In this document: piece by piece, positions 8,733 to 17,460 of the stretch | How the letters are laid out: each line of letters opens with the position of its first letter | Position numbering within the stretch: position 1 is the first letter of the stretch | DNA from: Timburyella sp030842085 | GTDB lineage: Bacteria; Bacillota; Clostridia; Oscillospirales; Acutalibacteraceae | Length of the DNA stretch: 56,944 bases | Reading direction: 5' to 3' | NCBI GenBank assembly: GCA_030842085.1 | Contig: JAUUSE010000006.1 | Location: 1 to 56,944 of the forward strand | The notes under the pieces: model-generated | Seen by the model: the letters and a program-made list of their open reading frames with translations, nothing else | What the model was told of the DNA's origin: nothing | The model's database searches: none | Made by a program: the position numbers and the translations under genes

Positions 8733-10013
8733 ATGTCAGCGCCGCTTGCAGACAGATTAAGGCCGCAGAGCCTTGACGAGGTAGTGGGGCAGCCGCATCT
8801 TTTTTCAAAGGGTTGCGCGCTGCGCGCAATAATTGAATCAGGCAACATACCCAGCCTTATATTTTACGGCCCGTCGGGCGTGGGAAAATCGACGGTGGCG
8901 TCTATTATTGCAAAACGTACCGGCAAACGTCTGCACAAGCTTAACGGCACCACTGCATCTACCGCAGATATTAAGGATGCTGTTGCCGAGATTGACACAT
9001 TGGCCGCTCCTGACGGAATATTGCTGTATTTGGACGAGATACAGTATTTTAACAAAAAGCAGCAGCAGACGCTGCTCGAGTATATGGAGGACGGAAGCAT
9101 AACGCTCATTGCATCGACGACAGAAAACCCGTATTTTTATGTATACGGTGCTGTGCTCAGCCGCTCGACTGTGTTTGAATTTAAAATGGTCGAGCCAAAG
9201 GATGTAGTCTCGGCGATAAAGCGGGCGTATGCGTTTATGGAGCAGGAGCGCACAGAAAAATATGAAATAGACGACGAGGTTTTTGATATAATATCGCACG
9301 GCTGCGGCGGCGATGTCAGAAAGGCTATTAATATGGCGGAGCTCAGCGTAATAGCCTCGCCGGATGACAGCGGCAAGCGGCATATATCGGCAGAAACGGT
9401 AAGTCAGCTTTCGCAGAACTCGGCCATGCGTTATGATAAAAACGGGGACGAGCACTATGATATTGTGTCGGCATATCAGAAGTCTATGCGCGGCTCCGAC
9501 CCGAATGCTGCGCTGCACTATCTTGCGCGATTGCTCGAGGCCGGCGATTTGCCGTCGGCCTGCAGAAGACTTATGGTGTGCGCCTGCGAGGACGTTGGGC
9601 TGGCCTATCCGCAGATAATACCCATTGTAAAGGCATGCGTCGACGCTGCTATGATGGTAGGCCTGCCGGAGGCTATAAATCCGCTTTCGGACGCGGTAAT
9701 ACTCGTGTGCAGCGCGCCAAAATCCAACGCCGGCTGCAGTGCGTATTATCGGGCGGCGGCTGACCTTAAGGCCGGCAAAACGGGACATATTCCGCGGCAT
9801 TTGCAGAACAAGCACTTTGACGGCGAGGACGCTAAGCGAAAAGGCCAGTTTTACATGTATCCGCATGAATTTGAGAATAATTATGTTGAGCAGCAATATC
9901 TGCCGGACGAGCTTAAAGATGCCGTTTATTATATTCCCGGAAATAATAAAACCGAGCAGGCTTATAAAGCGTATTGGGATAATATAAAAAAGAATAAGAA
10001 AAAGCCTGAATAG
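8733..10013 (+). CDS. rarA: Replication-associated recombination ATPase RarA (MgsA)
   Basis: 426 residues, a normal RarA. RarA is a tetrameric AAA+ ATPase, related to clamp loaders, that acts at stalled replication forks. The N-terminus PLADRLRPQSLDEVVGQ is characteristic; Walker A GPSGVGKST is at 46-54 and Walker B LLYLDEIQ near 97-104; sensor ASTTENP follows; the C-terminal tetramerisation region with LPDE and the YPHEF segment is intact. The ATG at 8733 follows GAGGTG by six bases, so the GTG at 8724 inside that site is rejected. Its own terminator follows at 10063. In Bacillus the 6S RNA gene lies next to rarA, which is relevant to the structured element downstream. Confidence 0.96.
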   Translation: MSAPLADRLRPQSLDEVVGQPHLFSKGCALRAIIESGNIPSLIFYGPSGVGKSTVASIIAKRTGKRLHKLNGTTASTADIKDAVAEIDTLAAPDGILLYLDEIQYFNKKQQQTLLEYMEDGSITLIASTTENPYFYVYGAVLSRSTVFEFKMVEPKDVVSAIKRAYAFMEQERTEKYEIDDEVFDIISHGCGGDVRKAINMAELSVIASPDDSGKRHISAETVSQLSQNSAMRYDKNGDEHYDIVSAYQKSMRGSDPNAALHYLARLLEAGDLPSACRRLMVCACEDVGLAYPQIIPIVKACVDAAMMVGLPEAINPLSDAVILVCSAPKSNAGCSAYYRAAADLKAGKTGHIPRHLQNKHFDGEDAKRKGQFYMYPHEFENNYVEQQYLPDELKDAVYYIPGNNKTEQAYKAYWDNIKKNKKKPE

Positions 10014-10062
10014 ATATTAATGCTTCTCCAAGCGGATATAATAAAAATCTTATATGAATTAC

Positions 10063-10116
10063 AACGCCCCTGCCATATAACTGCACTTATGCAGTACATA
10101 GCAGGGACGTTTTTCT
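10063..10116 (+). terminator. Intrinsic terminator of rarA with a two-tier hairpin
   Basis: AACGCCCCTGC (10063-10073) pairs with GCAGGGACGTT (10101-10111, one mismatch). An inner ACTGCA/TGCAGT stem caps it and TTTT follows. Confidence 0.75.
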
Positions 10117-10142
10117 GATTTATTTAAAATCAAAAAGAGTAT

Positions 10143-10229
10143 AGCAATCGCTGCGGCCTAAGCCAGCACATCTTCGCACGGGACGCGTTAGTTAACCATG
10201 CGGTCGATGCCTGAACCCGACCGATTGCT
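10143..10229 (-). ncRNA. Candidate structured RNA beside rarA (unassigned)
   Basis: An 87-base element closed by a 7-bp stem (AGCAATC 10143-10149 with GATTGCT 10223-10229). Inside are three hairpins: CTGG..GCAG type near 10150-10168, a 7-bp stem at about 10176-10203 (CGCACGG/CCATGCG), and GGTCG/CGACC at 10202-10222. Read on the minus strand the middle stem is fully paired with a G-U wobble; on the plus strand that pair is C-A. That favours a minus-strand RNA. It is GC-rich in an AT-rich spacer, as functional RNAs often are. The place next to rarA recalls 6S RNA in Bacillus, but this cloverleaf-like fold is not the 6S fold, and it lacks the T-loop of a tRNA. No clear promoter was fixed. Confidence 0.4.
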
Positions 10230-10427
10230 TTTCAGCCCAGTGTGGAGATTTTCCGCATCCCTGCACTGTTTCATATTACACTTTCAAATCCGGATTAAAA
10301 TATATTAAATTTTACTTTCGGCGGCGCATTTTCTCAAGCGGCAGGCGCTGCGGATATATTAGTCGAGATAATGGAGGCCAAAATATATAAATATATAAAA
10401 GAGCACATGTATATTCCAACAAATGCG

Positions 10428-10829
10428 CTAACCCGCCTGTGTAAAATATTCGCATATGCTGCAAATCAGGCTGTTTACGGCAGAGGGCACTGCGCAAAGA
10501 ATTCTTAGCTGCGGCGGCAAAAAGCTTAAAGCGGCTTCGCCCGCCTGCATAATTTTATCAGAAGTATCGCCGCTGATTGAAAACGTATATCCCAGCACAT
10601 GAAAATCCATGCCGTCGTCATTCTCTAAATAAATTACAGGCTTTGCGTCGGAAAGTCCGGTCTGACGCGTATTATAATCCGATATAATAATACCGAGGAT
10701 TAACACAAACGGGCACAACGCAAGACACAATGAGGATATAAAGGAGCTGCAGAAATATTTTGCGGCTCCTGTTTTTGTGCTGTTAAGCTTTATGGGCTTT
10801 AGCGCCTTTGTTTTTTTGAACATTTTCAT
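10428..10829 (-). CDS. Small hypothetical membrane protein downstream of spoIIP
   Basis: 133 residues with a basic N-terminus (KKTKALKPIK), one membrane helix (about 27-50, ISSLCLALCPFVLILGIII), and an exposed domain containing VIYLENDDGMDFHVLGYTFSISGD. No family recognised. A ribosome binding site (TTAAGGATG) lies just before the start, with either ATG (residue 1 or 3) possible. It follows spoIIP by about 100 bases on the same strand, so it may be a late-sporulation membrane protein; that is inference from position only. Confidence 0.6.
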   Translation of the reverse strand: MKMFKKTKALKPIKLNSTKTGAAKYFCSSFISSLCLALCPFVLILGIIISDYNTRQTGLSDAKPVIYLENDDGMDFHVLGYTFSISGDTSDKIMQAGEAALSFLPPQLRILCAVPSAVNSLICSICEYFTQAG

Positions 10830-10927
10830 CCTTAACCTTTACACTTGTTATGAGAGCAATATATACATACGCAGCCATAAATTTAGCAGGACCAATGAAC
10901 GATAATTATAAACATAAATAAAACATA

Positions 10928-12100
10928 TTATTGCGGTATAAGTCTTTCAAGTACCGATACCAGCGCATCTCCAACAAGCTGACCCGAGTATTTTGCCTCT
11001 TCCAAGGTGTTTGAATCACTGCCCATTTCTATAAGTATTGAGCCGTTGGTAAGCTGCTGGTTGTACTTTCTATCGTCAAACATAAGCGGGCGCGCCAGGC
11101 CGGGATACATTGTTTCAAAAGCCTGCTGCACACGAAGCCCAAAACGCAGATTTTCCCGCCAGTTGGGATAATCGGTTATATTGCCGTATTCGCAGCCGTT
11201 AATAATCATTACCTGCGCCGCCTTTTTGCCGTTTATTGTGGCAGTGGGTTTAATCTTTTTTGTGTCGGAGGTTGATATGGCGTCGCGGTGGATATCCAGC
11301 ACCACCTCTATGCTCGGATATTGCTCCAAATAACTTTTTACCGTTACCTCAGAGCGCTCATATGCACCGTTATAAGATGGATAATCGTGCATGGTCTTGT
11401 CGTGCAGGGTTACAATTCCTGCGGCGTTAAGCTTATCTGCTATTTCATTTCCCACAGCAATCATGTTAAGATTTTCGTCGGTGCTGCGGGAGCTGGCTCC
11501 TATTTTAAAAGTGCCGTTGTCCTCTGCGAGATAAGACTCGGTGGTATGCGTGTGCATTATAAGGACCTGAGGCTTTCCGTTTTTTAATATGGTAATGTCA
11601 GGCTTTGTGGCTATTTCTTCAGCAATGTCTATCGACACGTCAATTTTTCTTGATACATATACATTTTCCCATTTGAGATTAGCGCTGGATGAGGAGTAAA
11701 AGCGCTCGGTTACCGTGCCATAGCCCTCCGGCGGCTCAGTCGTCGCAGAGGAGGTGGCTTCTGAAGAGGCCGCCTGCTCTGCACCGGATTGGGACTCTGA
11801 CGAGACAGCTTCCTCTTTGGGGCCGACTTCATAGTCGTCGCTTGCGGGAAGAGATGCCAATACCTGCGATGCTTCGCGTCTTGCATCGAGCTCGCTTAGC
11901 TTGTCGGATAATACCTTGGAGCCGCTGTCCGGCATTGTCATAAGCAGCGACGCTTTAGCAAGATTGCCTGCCGTCTCAGCAGCTTCGTCAATCAGCGGGC
12001 TGGTAAATGAAAGGTAGATTATAATTCCGCATATTAAAAATATAATAATGGCTCTTATAGCCGATTTTTTGCCCGAATATATAATGGTCAATAACAACAC
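10928..12100 (-). CDS. spoIIP: Stage II sporulation protein P (SpoIIP)
   Basis: About 390 residues: an N-terminal membrane helix (RAIIIFLICGIIIYLSF), a long low-complexity Ser/Glu/Ala linker (about 95-140), then the SpoIIP amidase/endopeptidase domain. Visible motifs are VLIMHTHTTESY (metal His and catalytic Glu), VLDIHRDAI, INGCEYGN, and LIEMGSDSNTLEEA near the C-terminus. SpoIIP degrades septal peptidoglycan with SpoIID and SpoIIM to drive engulfment. The longest frame opens with GTG at 12100; an in-frame TTG at 12091 preceded by GCGGGTG is an alternative, so the start is uncertain. It lies downstream of gpr on the same strand as in Bacillus, but 550 bases apart here. Confidence 0.94.
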   Translation of the reverse strand: MLLLTIIYSGKKSAIRAIIIFLICGIIIYLSFTSPLIDEAAETAGNLAKASLLMTMPDSGSKVLSDKLSELDARREASQVLASLPASDDYEVGPKEEAVSSESQSGAEQAASSEATSSATTEPPEGYGTVTERFYSSSSANLKWENVYVSRKIDVSIDIAEEIATKPDITILKNGKPQVLIMHTHTTESYLAEDNGTFKIGASSRSTDENLNMIAVGNEIADKLNAAGIVTLHDKTMHDYPSYNGAYERSEVTVKSYLEQYPSIEVVLDIHRDAISTSDTKKIKPTATINGKKAAQVMIINGCEYGNITDYPNWRENLRFGLRVQQAFETMYPGLARPLMFDDRKYNQQLTNGSILIEMGSDSNTLEEAKYSGQLVGDALVSVLERLIPQ

Positions 12101-12651
12101 CCGCTGTAACAGTATAAAATTAATCTATTGTCATGCGTCTAATATCTCTGTGAAAAGAGAACTGATTTTGCTGCTGCGGACATATGCTGCGGCAAGCCTA
12201 TATGAGCCGGATTATTTTTATTCTAATAAAAACACAGCGGCAAAATGAGACGCATATTAAAATCTATGCGGATATTGACGATACTATTACCACAAGGGCA
12301 GAGCTTTGCTATGCTGATTTAATACATGTCATCTGCCCGACCGCATTGTAAAACCGTCGTGCATTTATCGCGAGATTATATCTGTTATGACAGCAGATTT
12401 TAATCCGACGACTGCGGTGTTAAGAGAATGATAAATTAATGACCGCCTGTAAATCTATAAATATCATTTAAACACGGCGGCAAAGCAGTAAAAGATTTAG
12501 CAAATACATATAAGCGGCTTTTGCCAAGCTTTAATGAAGAGGGTGAAAGACATTAAAATCTGCCGATATCATGGCATGAATGCTTTTTAACAAAATTGCT
12601 GGAAAATTATACTGCTTAAATTTGCTTATTAAAAAGCAGAAAAGAATAAGG
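12101..12651. other. Spacer between gpr and spoIIP, no gene seen
   Basis: About 550 bases without a credible ORF. A 66-aa opening at 12048-12248 overlaps the spoIIP start and has no ribosome binding site. The spoIIP promoter must lie in the right-hand part; no clear sigma-E or sigma-F match could be fixed by eye. Confidence 0.55.
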
Positions 12652-13530
12652 CTATGAAACGAGCATCATCAAATCGTCGGGCGAGAGGCTTTTTTGCAGA
12701 GCGCAGTTTATAGCGTGAGATATAAGCGCCGCCGCTCTGCTTATAAGCGTGTCTATTTCGCGGGGAGTAACTATCATTTTATTTCCTCTCGGCTCTATTT
12801 CAGAAAGGCGCTTGCTGTCGGGCTCGCTGCCGGTTATATCATATGCCAGAGTTGAGGCCTCTACTACGGTAGGCACTCCGATGGCTATTACAGGAATGCC
12901 AAGTGTGGTCTTGCTTATTTCCTTGCGGTTGTTGCCTACGCCTGAGCCGGGCGATATGCCGGTATCCGTCATCTGCACGGTACAGCCGAGCCGTTTGAGC
13001 CGGTGAGAGGCGAGTGCATCTATAACGATTACGGCCGCCGGACGGATTTTAGCGACTATGCCGGCTATAATTTCTCCCGTTTCAATGCCGGTCTGCCCAA
13101 GCACTCCGGGGGCGAGCACGGCGACCTTTCTAAGATTATCAAGGCCGGCAAGCTTGGCGGTTTCTCCGGTAATATGGCGGGTGGCCAAGACGTGTGATGC
13201 TGTTTTTGGCCCCAGCGCGTCGGGAGTTATGTCATTGTTGCCAAGCCCCGTTACAAGCACGGCGCCGTCTTTTGGCAGCAGGCTTTCAAGCTCCTCGCTT
13301 AATACTCCGGCCGACTCGCTGTCGAAGCCGGAATCTTCAGAAAGCGGCGCAATATCAGCAGTTATATATCTGCCAACCGGCTTTCCAAGAGCCTTGGCGC
13401 CGGCTTCGTTTATGACGGTTATTTTAGAAATGGTTATATTGCCTCTTTTTATTTCTTCACTTTCCACCCCATCAATATTTTCTGCATGCAGTTCTCTTGC
13501 TTCTACTGCCAAATCGGTGCGAATATTCAT
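12652..13530 (-). CDS. gpr: Germination protease GPR (spore endopeptidase)
   Basis: 292 residues. GPR initiates degradation of small acid-soluble spore proteins during germination. The N-terminus NIRTDLAVEARE resembles the SASP cleavage site and corresponds to the autoprocessed propeptide. Conserved segments: VLVTGLGNNDITPDALGP, APGVLGQTGIET, VIVIDALASHRL, QMTDTGISPGSGVGNNRKEIS and IAIGVPTVVEA. The fold is atypical and lacks a classical protease triad. Ribosome binding site GGGCAGGAG precedes the ATG. Upstream, GCATA and CAGATAAT spaced about 16 bases apart (near 13600-13625) faintly resemble a sigma-F/G promoter, which is the expected control. Confidence 0.96.
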   Translation of the reverse strand: MNIRTDLAVEARELHAENIDGVESEEIKRGNITISKITVINEAGAKALGKPVGRYITADIAPLSEDSGFDSESAGVLSEELESLLPKDGAVLVTGLGNNDITPDALGPKTASHVLATRHITGETAKLAGLDNLRKVAVLAPGVLGQTGIETGEIIAGIVAKIRPAAVIVIDALASHRLKRLGCTVQMTDTGISPGSGVGNNRKEISKTTLGIPVIAIGVPTVVEASTLAYDITGSEPDSKRLSEIEPRGNKMIVTPREIDTLISRAAALISHAINCALQKSLSPDDLMMLVS

Positions 13531-13730
13531 TTTGGTCTCCTGCCCTTTGAATTTAGATTTTGCATTTAATGTTATTCGATATATAATATTATCTGCATAA
13601 TTTTAAAAATTTATGCCGATAAATAATTTGTTTTCATAATATTAACCTCGCAATCATTGTCAAAAGGCTTATTTTGTGTTAATATATCTATTATAATTAG
13701 ATGTAAATAAGCAAAACTGGAGGAATTAGT

Positions 13731-14468
13731 TTGTCAGGGCATTCCAAATGGAGTAATATAAAGAGAAAAAAGGAAAAGACGGATTCGCAGAGGGCGAAAA
13801 TCTTTACAAAAATAGGCCGTGAGATAGCCGTAGCGGTAAAGAGCGGCGGCCCGGATCCTGCAGCCAACTCAAAGCTTAAGGATGTAATAGCAAAGGCCAA
13901 GCAGAACAACGTGCCGAATGATAATATAGAGCGTATAATTAAAAGAGCGGCGGGCGACGGCGCAAACGATTCATATGAGGACATAGTATATGAAGGCTAC
14001 GGCCCCGGCGGTATAGCGGTGGTGGTCCAGTGCCTGACCGACAACCGCAACCGCACGGCGGGAGACTTGCGGCATTATTTTGACAAATGCGGCGGCAGTC
14101 TTGGCCAGACCGGCTCGGTTATGTTTATGTTTGACAAGAAAGGCGTAATAGACATAGAAATAGGTGAGGACGGTGCTCCTGACGAGGACGAGGTAATGGA
14201 ATGTGCGCTCGATGCAGGGGCACTGGACTTCAGCGTCGAAAAGGAAGCATATGAGGTGCTGACCGACCCTGCTGATTTGAGCAAAGTTAAGGAAGCTCTT
14301 GAAAGCAAGGGATACAATATAGTATATTCAGAGGTGGATTATCTTCCTATGACATATACTGCGCCGGCAGACGACGAAGTGAAAGCGAAAATGGAAAAGC
14401 TTATAGATTTGCTTGAAGACAACGACGATGTGCAGGACGTATGGCACAATATGGAAGAAGCAGAGTAA
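13731..14468 (+). CDS. YebC/PmpR/TACO1 family protein
   Basis: 245 residues, full length. It starts with the signature SGHSKWSNIKRKKEKTDSQRAKIFTKIGREI and contains the three-domain YebC fold (GYGPGGIAVVVQCLTDNRNRT in the middle). It is a cytoplasmic protein described both as a transcription regulator and, more recently, as a translation factor that helps ribosomes on difficult stretches. The start is a TTG at 13731, directly behind GGAGGA with a good spacing; no ATG fits. The next genes on the same strand begin 180 bases later, so it is probably a separate unit. Confidence 0.95.
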   Translation: MSGHSKWSNIKRKKEKTDSQRAKIFTKIGREIAVAVKSGGPDPAANSKLKDVIAKAKQNNVPNDNIERIIKRAAGDGANDSYEDIVYEGYGPGGIAVVVQCLTDNRNRTAGDLRHYFDKCGGSLGQTGSVMFMFDKKGVIDIEIGEDGAPDEDEVMECALDAGALDFSVEKEAYEVLTDPADLSKVKEALESKGYNIVYSEVDYLPMTYTAPADDEVKAKMEKLIDLLEDNDDVQDVWHNMEEAE

Positions 14469-14645
14469 AGCTTAACGTATTGCAGACAGTCGGCAAAACG
14501 GCGGCTTTTAGTGCAAAAATTACTGGCAGCGTGTATATTGCGTTCTGAGCGGCGTATTGGGCAGATGGCTTGATGGTTAAATCCTTTAATATAAATGCCG
14601 CAATATAAAAATTTTGTCTGCTTTAAACGGGCAGGGAGTGATATA

Positions 14646-15113
14646 TTGAAGATAATAGGCAGAAACGGGCTCAGCGTTATATTGGAAGTGCTTACCCTTG
14701 CCATAACCATTACCGGAGTAGTAATGTTGTTTTTGCTTCCATTTTTGCTGGATTATATGCTGAGCGGCAGGTACGATGCATATGGGCATAAGCACTATTA
14801 TATAGTGCTTTTAGCGTTGCTCGAATATACCGATATATTTGGGATAATATCGTTTTGGCAGGTAAAAAAGATACTTCACAATGTAAACAACAATAAACCG
14901 TTTGTTATGGAAAACGCAAAGCGCATACGGAGAGTATCCATATGCTGTGCATTTTTGGCGGTAGGATATGGGGTGTCGATTATTTATCTTCTATCGCCGT
15001 TTGTAATAATAGATTTTGTGCTGTTTGCCGTTATTTCACTTGCGCTGCTGATATGCGCCGAGCTGTTTAAGATGGCGGTAAAATACAAGGACGAAAATGA
15101 GCTGACGATTTAG
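14646..15113 (+). CDS. DUF2975 membrane protein (YoaS-like)
   Basis: About 155 residues with four membrane helices (about 10-36, 54-75, 96-118 and 122-140), the DUF2975 architecture. AKRIRRVSICCAFLAVGY follows the second helix. The TTG at 14646 preceded by AGGGAGTGAT is a better start than the ATG at 14595. It is followed by a small YozG-type HTH gene, the same pairing as yoaS-yozG in Bacillus subtilis, where the membrane protein and regulator are thought to act together. Molecular role unknown. A second DUF2975 gene lies at 42882. Confidence 0.8.
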   Translation: MKIIGRNGLSVILEVLTLAITITGVVMLFLLPFLLDYMLSGRYDAYGHKHYYIVLLALLEYTDIFGIISFWQVKKILHNVNNNKPFVMENAKRIRRVSICCAFLAVGYGVSIIYLLSPFVIIDFVLFAVISLALLICAELFKMAVKYKDENELTI

Positions 15114-15179
15114 TCTGAACAGGCGGTATAAGTTTAAGAAGAGAGTATATGATAAATAAAAAGACGAAGGTAAGGTACA

Positions 15180-15398
15180 ATGCCGATAGTAGTAAATCTA
15201 GACGTGATGCTTGCCAAGCGGAAGATGGGAATGACGGAGCTGGCATCGAGAGTGAATATTACGCTGGCAAATTTGTCGGTGCTGAAAAATAACAGGGCAA
15301 AGGCGATAAGGTTTTCAACGCTTGAGGCCATTTGCCGTGAGCTTAACTGTCAGCCGGGCGACATTTTGGAATATGTAGACGATGAAAATAATATTTAA
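15180..15398 (+). CDS. YozG-like small HTH (Cro/C1 type) regulator
   Basis: 72 residues that are almost entirely a helix-turn-helix domain: LDVMLAKRKMGMTELASRVNITLANLSVLKNNRAKAIRF then TLEAICRELNCQPGDILEY. The GDI(L/F)E(Y/F) ending is typical of the YozG group. AAGGTAAGG lies just before the ATG. It sits 67 bases after the DUF2975 gene and 15 before the next gene, so the three are probably one transcript. It likely regulates this cluster. Confidence 0.88.
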   Translation: MPIVVNLDVMLAKRKMGMTELASRVNITLANLSVLKNNRAKAIRFSTLEAICRELNCQPGDILEYVDDENNI

Positions 15399-15412
15399 AA
15401 TTGGGGGACAAA

Positions 15413-16201
15413 ATGTTAGAGAATGCTTATGGAATAATAATAGAAGAGCTAAAGCCGCTTTTTGACGAACAGGGCTTTAAGACTGAGCAGGCGGATGACG
15501 GAGAGGTATATAAATCAGATAAAAAGGCGATAAAAATTCGCTTTGACGATAAGAAAAAGATGTATAGAATGTACGCCGCTGACGTAACGGACGGCAGCAC
15601 CGGCGAGTTTGCAGAGCTTTCCACGTGGCTGTTTGAGGACGAAAGCGACGAAAAGGATGCGCGTTCTATTGGCGCTGATTTTAAGGACACGCTTGAAGAA
15701 GTGCTTGGAATAAAAAAGGCGGCGTTTAATGCTCACCGCTCTCAGATAGATTTGCCGTCAAAGGCGGCGCCGGGCGCGACGCCGGGCATAGGCGCTTTTA
15801 CGCAGAGATTTTTAACAATATGTCCGCAGTTTAAAGACGCTTATAAGGACAATGTCGCACAGTACGGCGACTTCTTATACTATGATTTTTACTGCAAAAT
15901 AGCGGCGCCGCATTTAAGAGAGCTGCTAAAAAGAAATGATAAAAAGCAGCTTACCAAGTTCTGCAAGATGATATCCGAGATGTATATAGACGGGGATTCT
16001 GAGGTGGATAGGGTAATAGTCTGCTGTATACTAGGCGAAGCGGTATATGACGACGAGGAGCTGTTGTCCCGCCTAGAGGGATATTTAGAGGGTGAAGATT
16101 ATTTAAAACATATACTTAGAATAACGATTTCACTTATAAAGAAAGATAAAGCAAAGTCTGCAAGAGCTAAAGGAAGCGGAAAGGCTGTAAAAATTAAATA
16201 G
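15413..16201 (+). CDS. Hypothetical cytoplasmic protein, possibly DUF7674-like C-terminus
   Basis: About 262 residues with no signal or membrane segment. The N-terminal half (about 1-100) is acidic and mixed alpha/beta (YGIIIEELKPLFDEQGFK). After a Pro/Gly/Ala linker (SKAAPGATPG) the C-terminal half (about 120-245) is all-helical, with CPQFKDAYKDNV...YYDF and DRVIVCCILGEAVYDDEELL, which resembles DUF7674; I am not certain of that match. The tail is Lys-rich. The ATG at 15413 sits six bases after GGGGG; the TTG at 15401 overlaps that site and is rejected. It probably belongs to the DUF2975-YozG unit. Function unknown. Confidence 0.7.
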   Translation: MLENAYGIIIEELKPLFDEQGFKTEQADDGEVYKSDKKAIKIRFDDKKKMYRMYAADVTDGSTGEFAELSTWLFEDESDEKDARSIGADFKDTLEEVLGIKKAAFNAHRSQIDLPSKAAPGATPGIGAFTQRFLTICPQFKDAYKDNVAQYGDFLYYDFYCKIAAPHLRELLKRNDKKQLTKFCKMISEMYIDGDSEVDRVIVCCILGEAVYDDEELLSRLEGYLEGEDYLKHILRITISLIKKDKAKSARAKGSGKAVKIK

Positions 16202-16424
16202 TTATAGATAATTTAAACCGAATTCTATGTCAACTATAATTTTGCAAAACTACGTTAAAGGCATACTTTCTGTATGATTGATAACTTTTGAGCTGCAACT
16301 GTCAGTTTAACTCAGTGAATAGCTCAGAAGCGGCGAAAAACGGCTAATAGTATATTGTAAATATATTTTCAGATATTTGTTAAATCGCGAAAATAAACCG
16401 GGATATTAAGATTGGAAGATGATT

Positions 16425-17459
16425 ATGACAAATAATGGATTTCCTTATAATATGATGAATATAAGAGCTATATATGAAAAGCGCAGTCTTAGGAATACGA
16501 GCAACATGATAGGGCTTGCCTTTATTGTTTCGCTTCTGATGCAGATAGCTGCTATGATTATAGCATATGTTGTTATTGCCATTATTTATAATATAGTTGT
16601 CCCGGAAAGCCTGTCCGAATATTATTTTATGCTGACGTTTATGGACAGCATTGAATGGCAGCTAATGCTGCAGTTCTTCCTTTCTATACTCACATTTACA
16701 GTTCCGTTTTTAATAGTGCCGTGCGGTACAGGCACCAGTACGGCCGAGATTGTAAAGCTTAAAAAAGTATCTCCATTGCTCTTTATACTACTTGTGTTTA
16801 TGGTAATGGGATTGTCAGCGGTGGGCAACGGCGTTTCTAACGGCCTTGATTTTTTGTGGAACAGCATATTTGGAAGAGAGATGCAGACGGCGAGTTTTGA
16901 GATGCCGGAGAATATTTTCATGAAGATATTCTATGTAATCACGGTAAGCATTGTTCCGGCGTTGGTTGAGGAGTTTGCGCTGAGGGGTATAGTATTAGGC
17001 TCGCTTAGAAGATACGGAAATATGTTTGCAGTAGTAACGTCGGCGTTTCTTTTCGGGCTTATGCACGGAAATATTCCGCAGTTTGTCTTTGCATTTATTT
17101 TAGGTATAGGCCTGGGGCTGTGTGTAATAGTATCAGACTCTGTATGGCCGGCGATTGCAGCTCACTTTTTAAATAATTTTATGTCCATAGTATTGGACGA
17201 TATTATTGGGCCGAAGCTTACGGATAATGAATATATTATGATGTTTATTATATACATGGCGGCGGTGCTGGTTATAGGAATAGTTGCTTTTATAATCATA
17301 ATAAAGAAGTATAGGAAACCGATACATGAAAAGCCTGACACGGTGCTGAGCCGCGGTCAGCGCACAGAGGCATTTATTGTTTCGCCAAGTATGATAATTC
17401 TGCTGATAATATATATTGCACAGTTTATACTGTTGGAGACGGGGGTACTGTCGTATTAG
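16425..17459 (+). CDS. CPBP family intramembrane metalloprotease
   Basis: About 344 residues with eight or so membrane helices. The CPBP (CAAX protease and bacteriocin-processing) motifs are complete: VEEFALRG (Glu-Glu-x3-Arg), FGLMHGN with metal-binding His, and AAHFLNNF with His and Asn. These enzymes cleave within or near the membrane; bacterial members are linked to bacteriocin immunity, but no bacteriocin gene is nearby. The ATG at 16425 has GGAAG six bases upstream, whereas 16419 directly abuts it. The gene ends two bases before tadA begins. Confidence 0.9.
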   Translation: MTNNGFPYNMMNIRAIYEKRSLRNTSNMIGLAFIVSLLMQIAAMIIAYVVIAIIYNIVVPESLSEYYFMLTFMDSIEWQLMLQFFLSILTFTVPFLIVPCGTGTSTAEIVKLKKVSPLLFILLVFMVMGLSAVGNGVSNGLDFLWNSIFGREMQTASFEMPENIFMKIFYVITVSIVPALVEEFALRGIVLGSLRRYGNMFAVVTSAFLFGLMHGNIPQFVFAFILGIGLGLCVIVSDSVWPAIAAHFLNNFMSIVLDDIIGPKLTDNEYIMMFIIYMAAVLVIGIVAFIIIIKKYRKPIHEKPDTVLSRGQRTEAFIVSPSMIILLIIYIAQFILLETGVLSY

Positions 17460-17460
17460 C

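Noticed and set aside
8838..9896. 352-residue open frame on the minus strand inside rarA
   Set aside because: It is fully antisense to the intact rarA gene, has basic low-similarity composition (many Arg, His, Tyr) and no ribosome binding site; it arises from codon bias on the other strand.
10143..10229. tRNA interpretation of the cloverleaf-like element
   Set aside because: It lacks the GTTCRA T-loop, a 7-base anticodon loop and a CCA or discriminator position.
13058..13600. 180-residue plus-strand frame over gpr
   Set aside because: Antisense shadow of gpr; Ser/Pro-rich composition typical of the reverse strand of Ala/Gly/Glu-rich genes.
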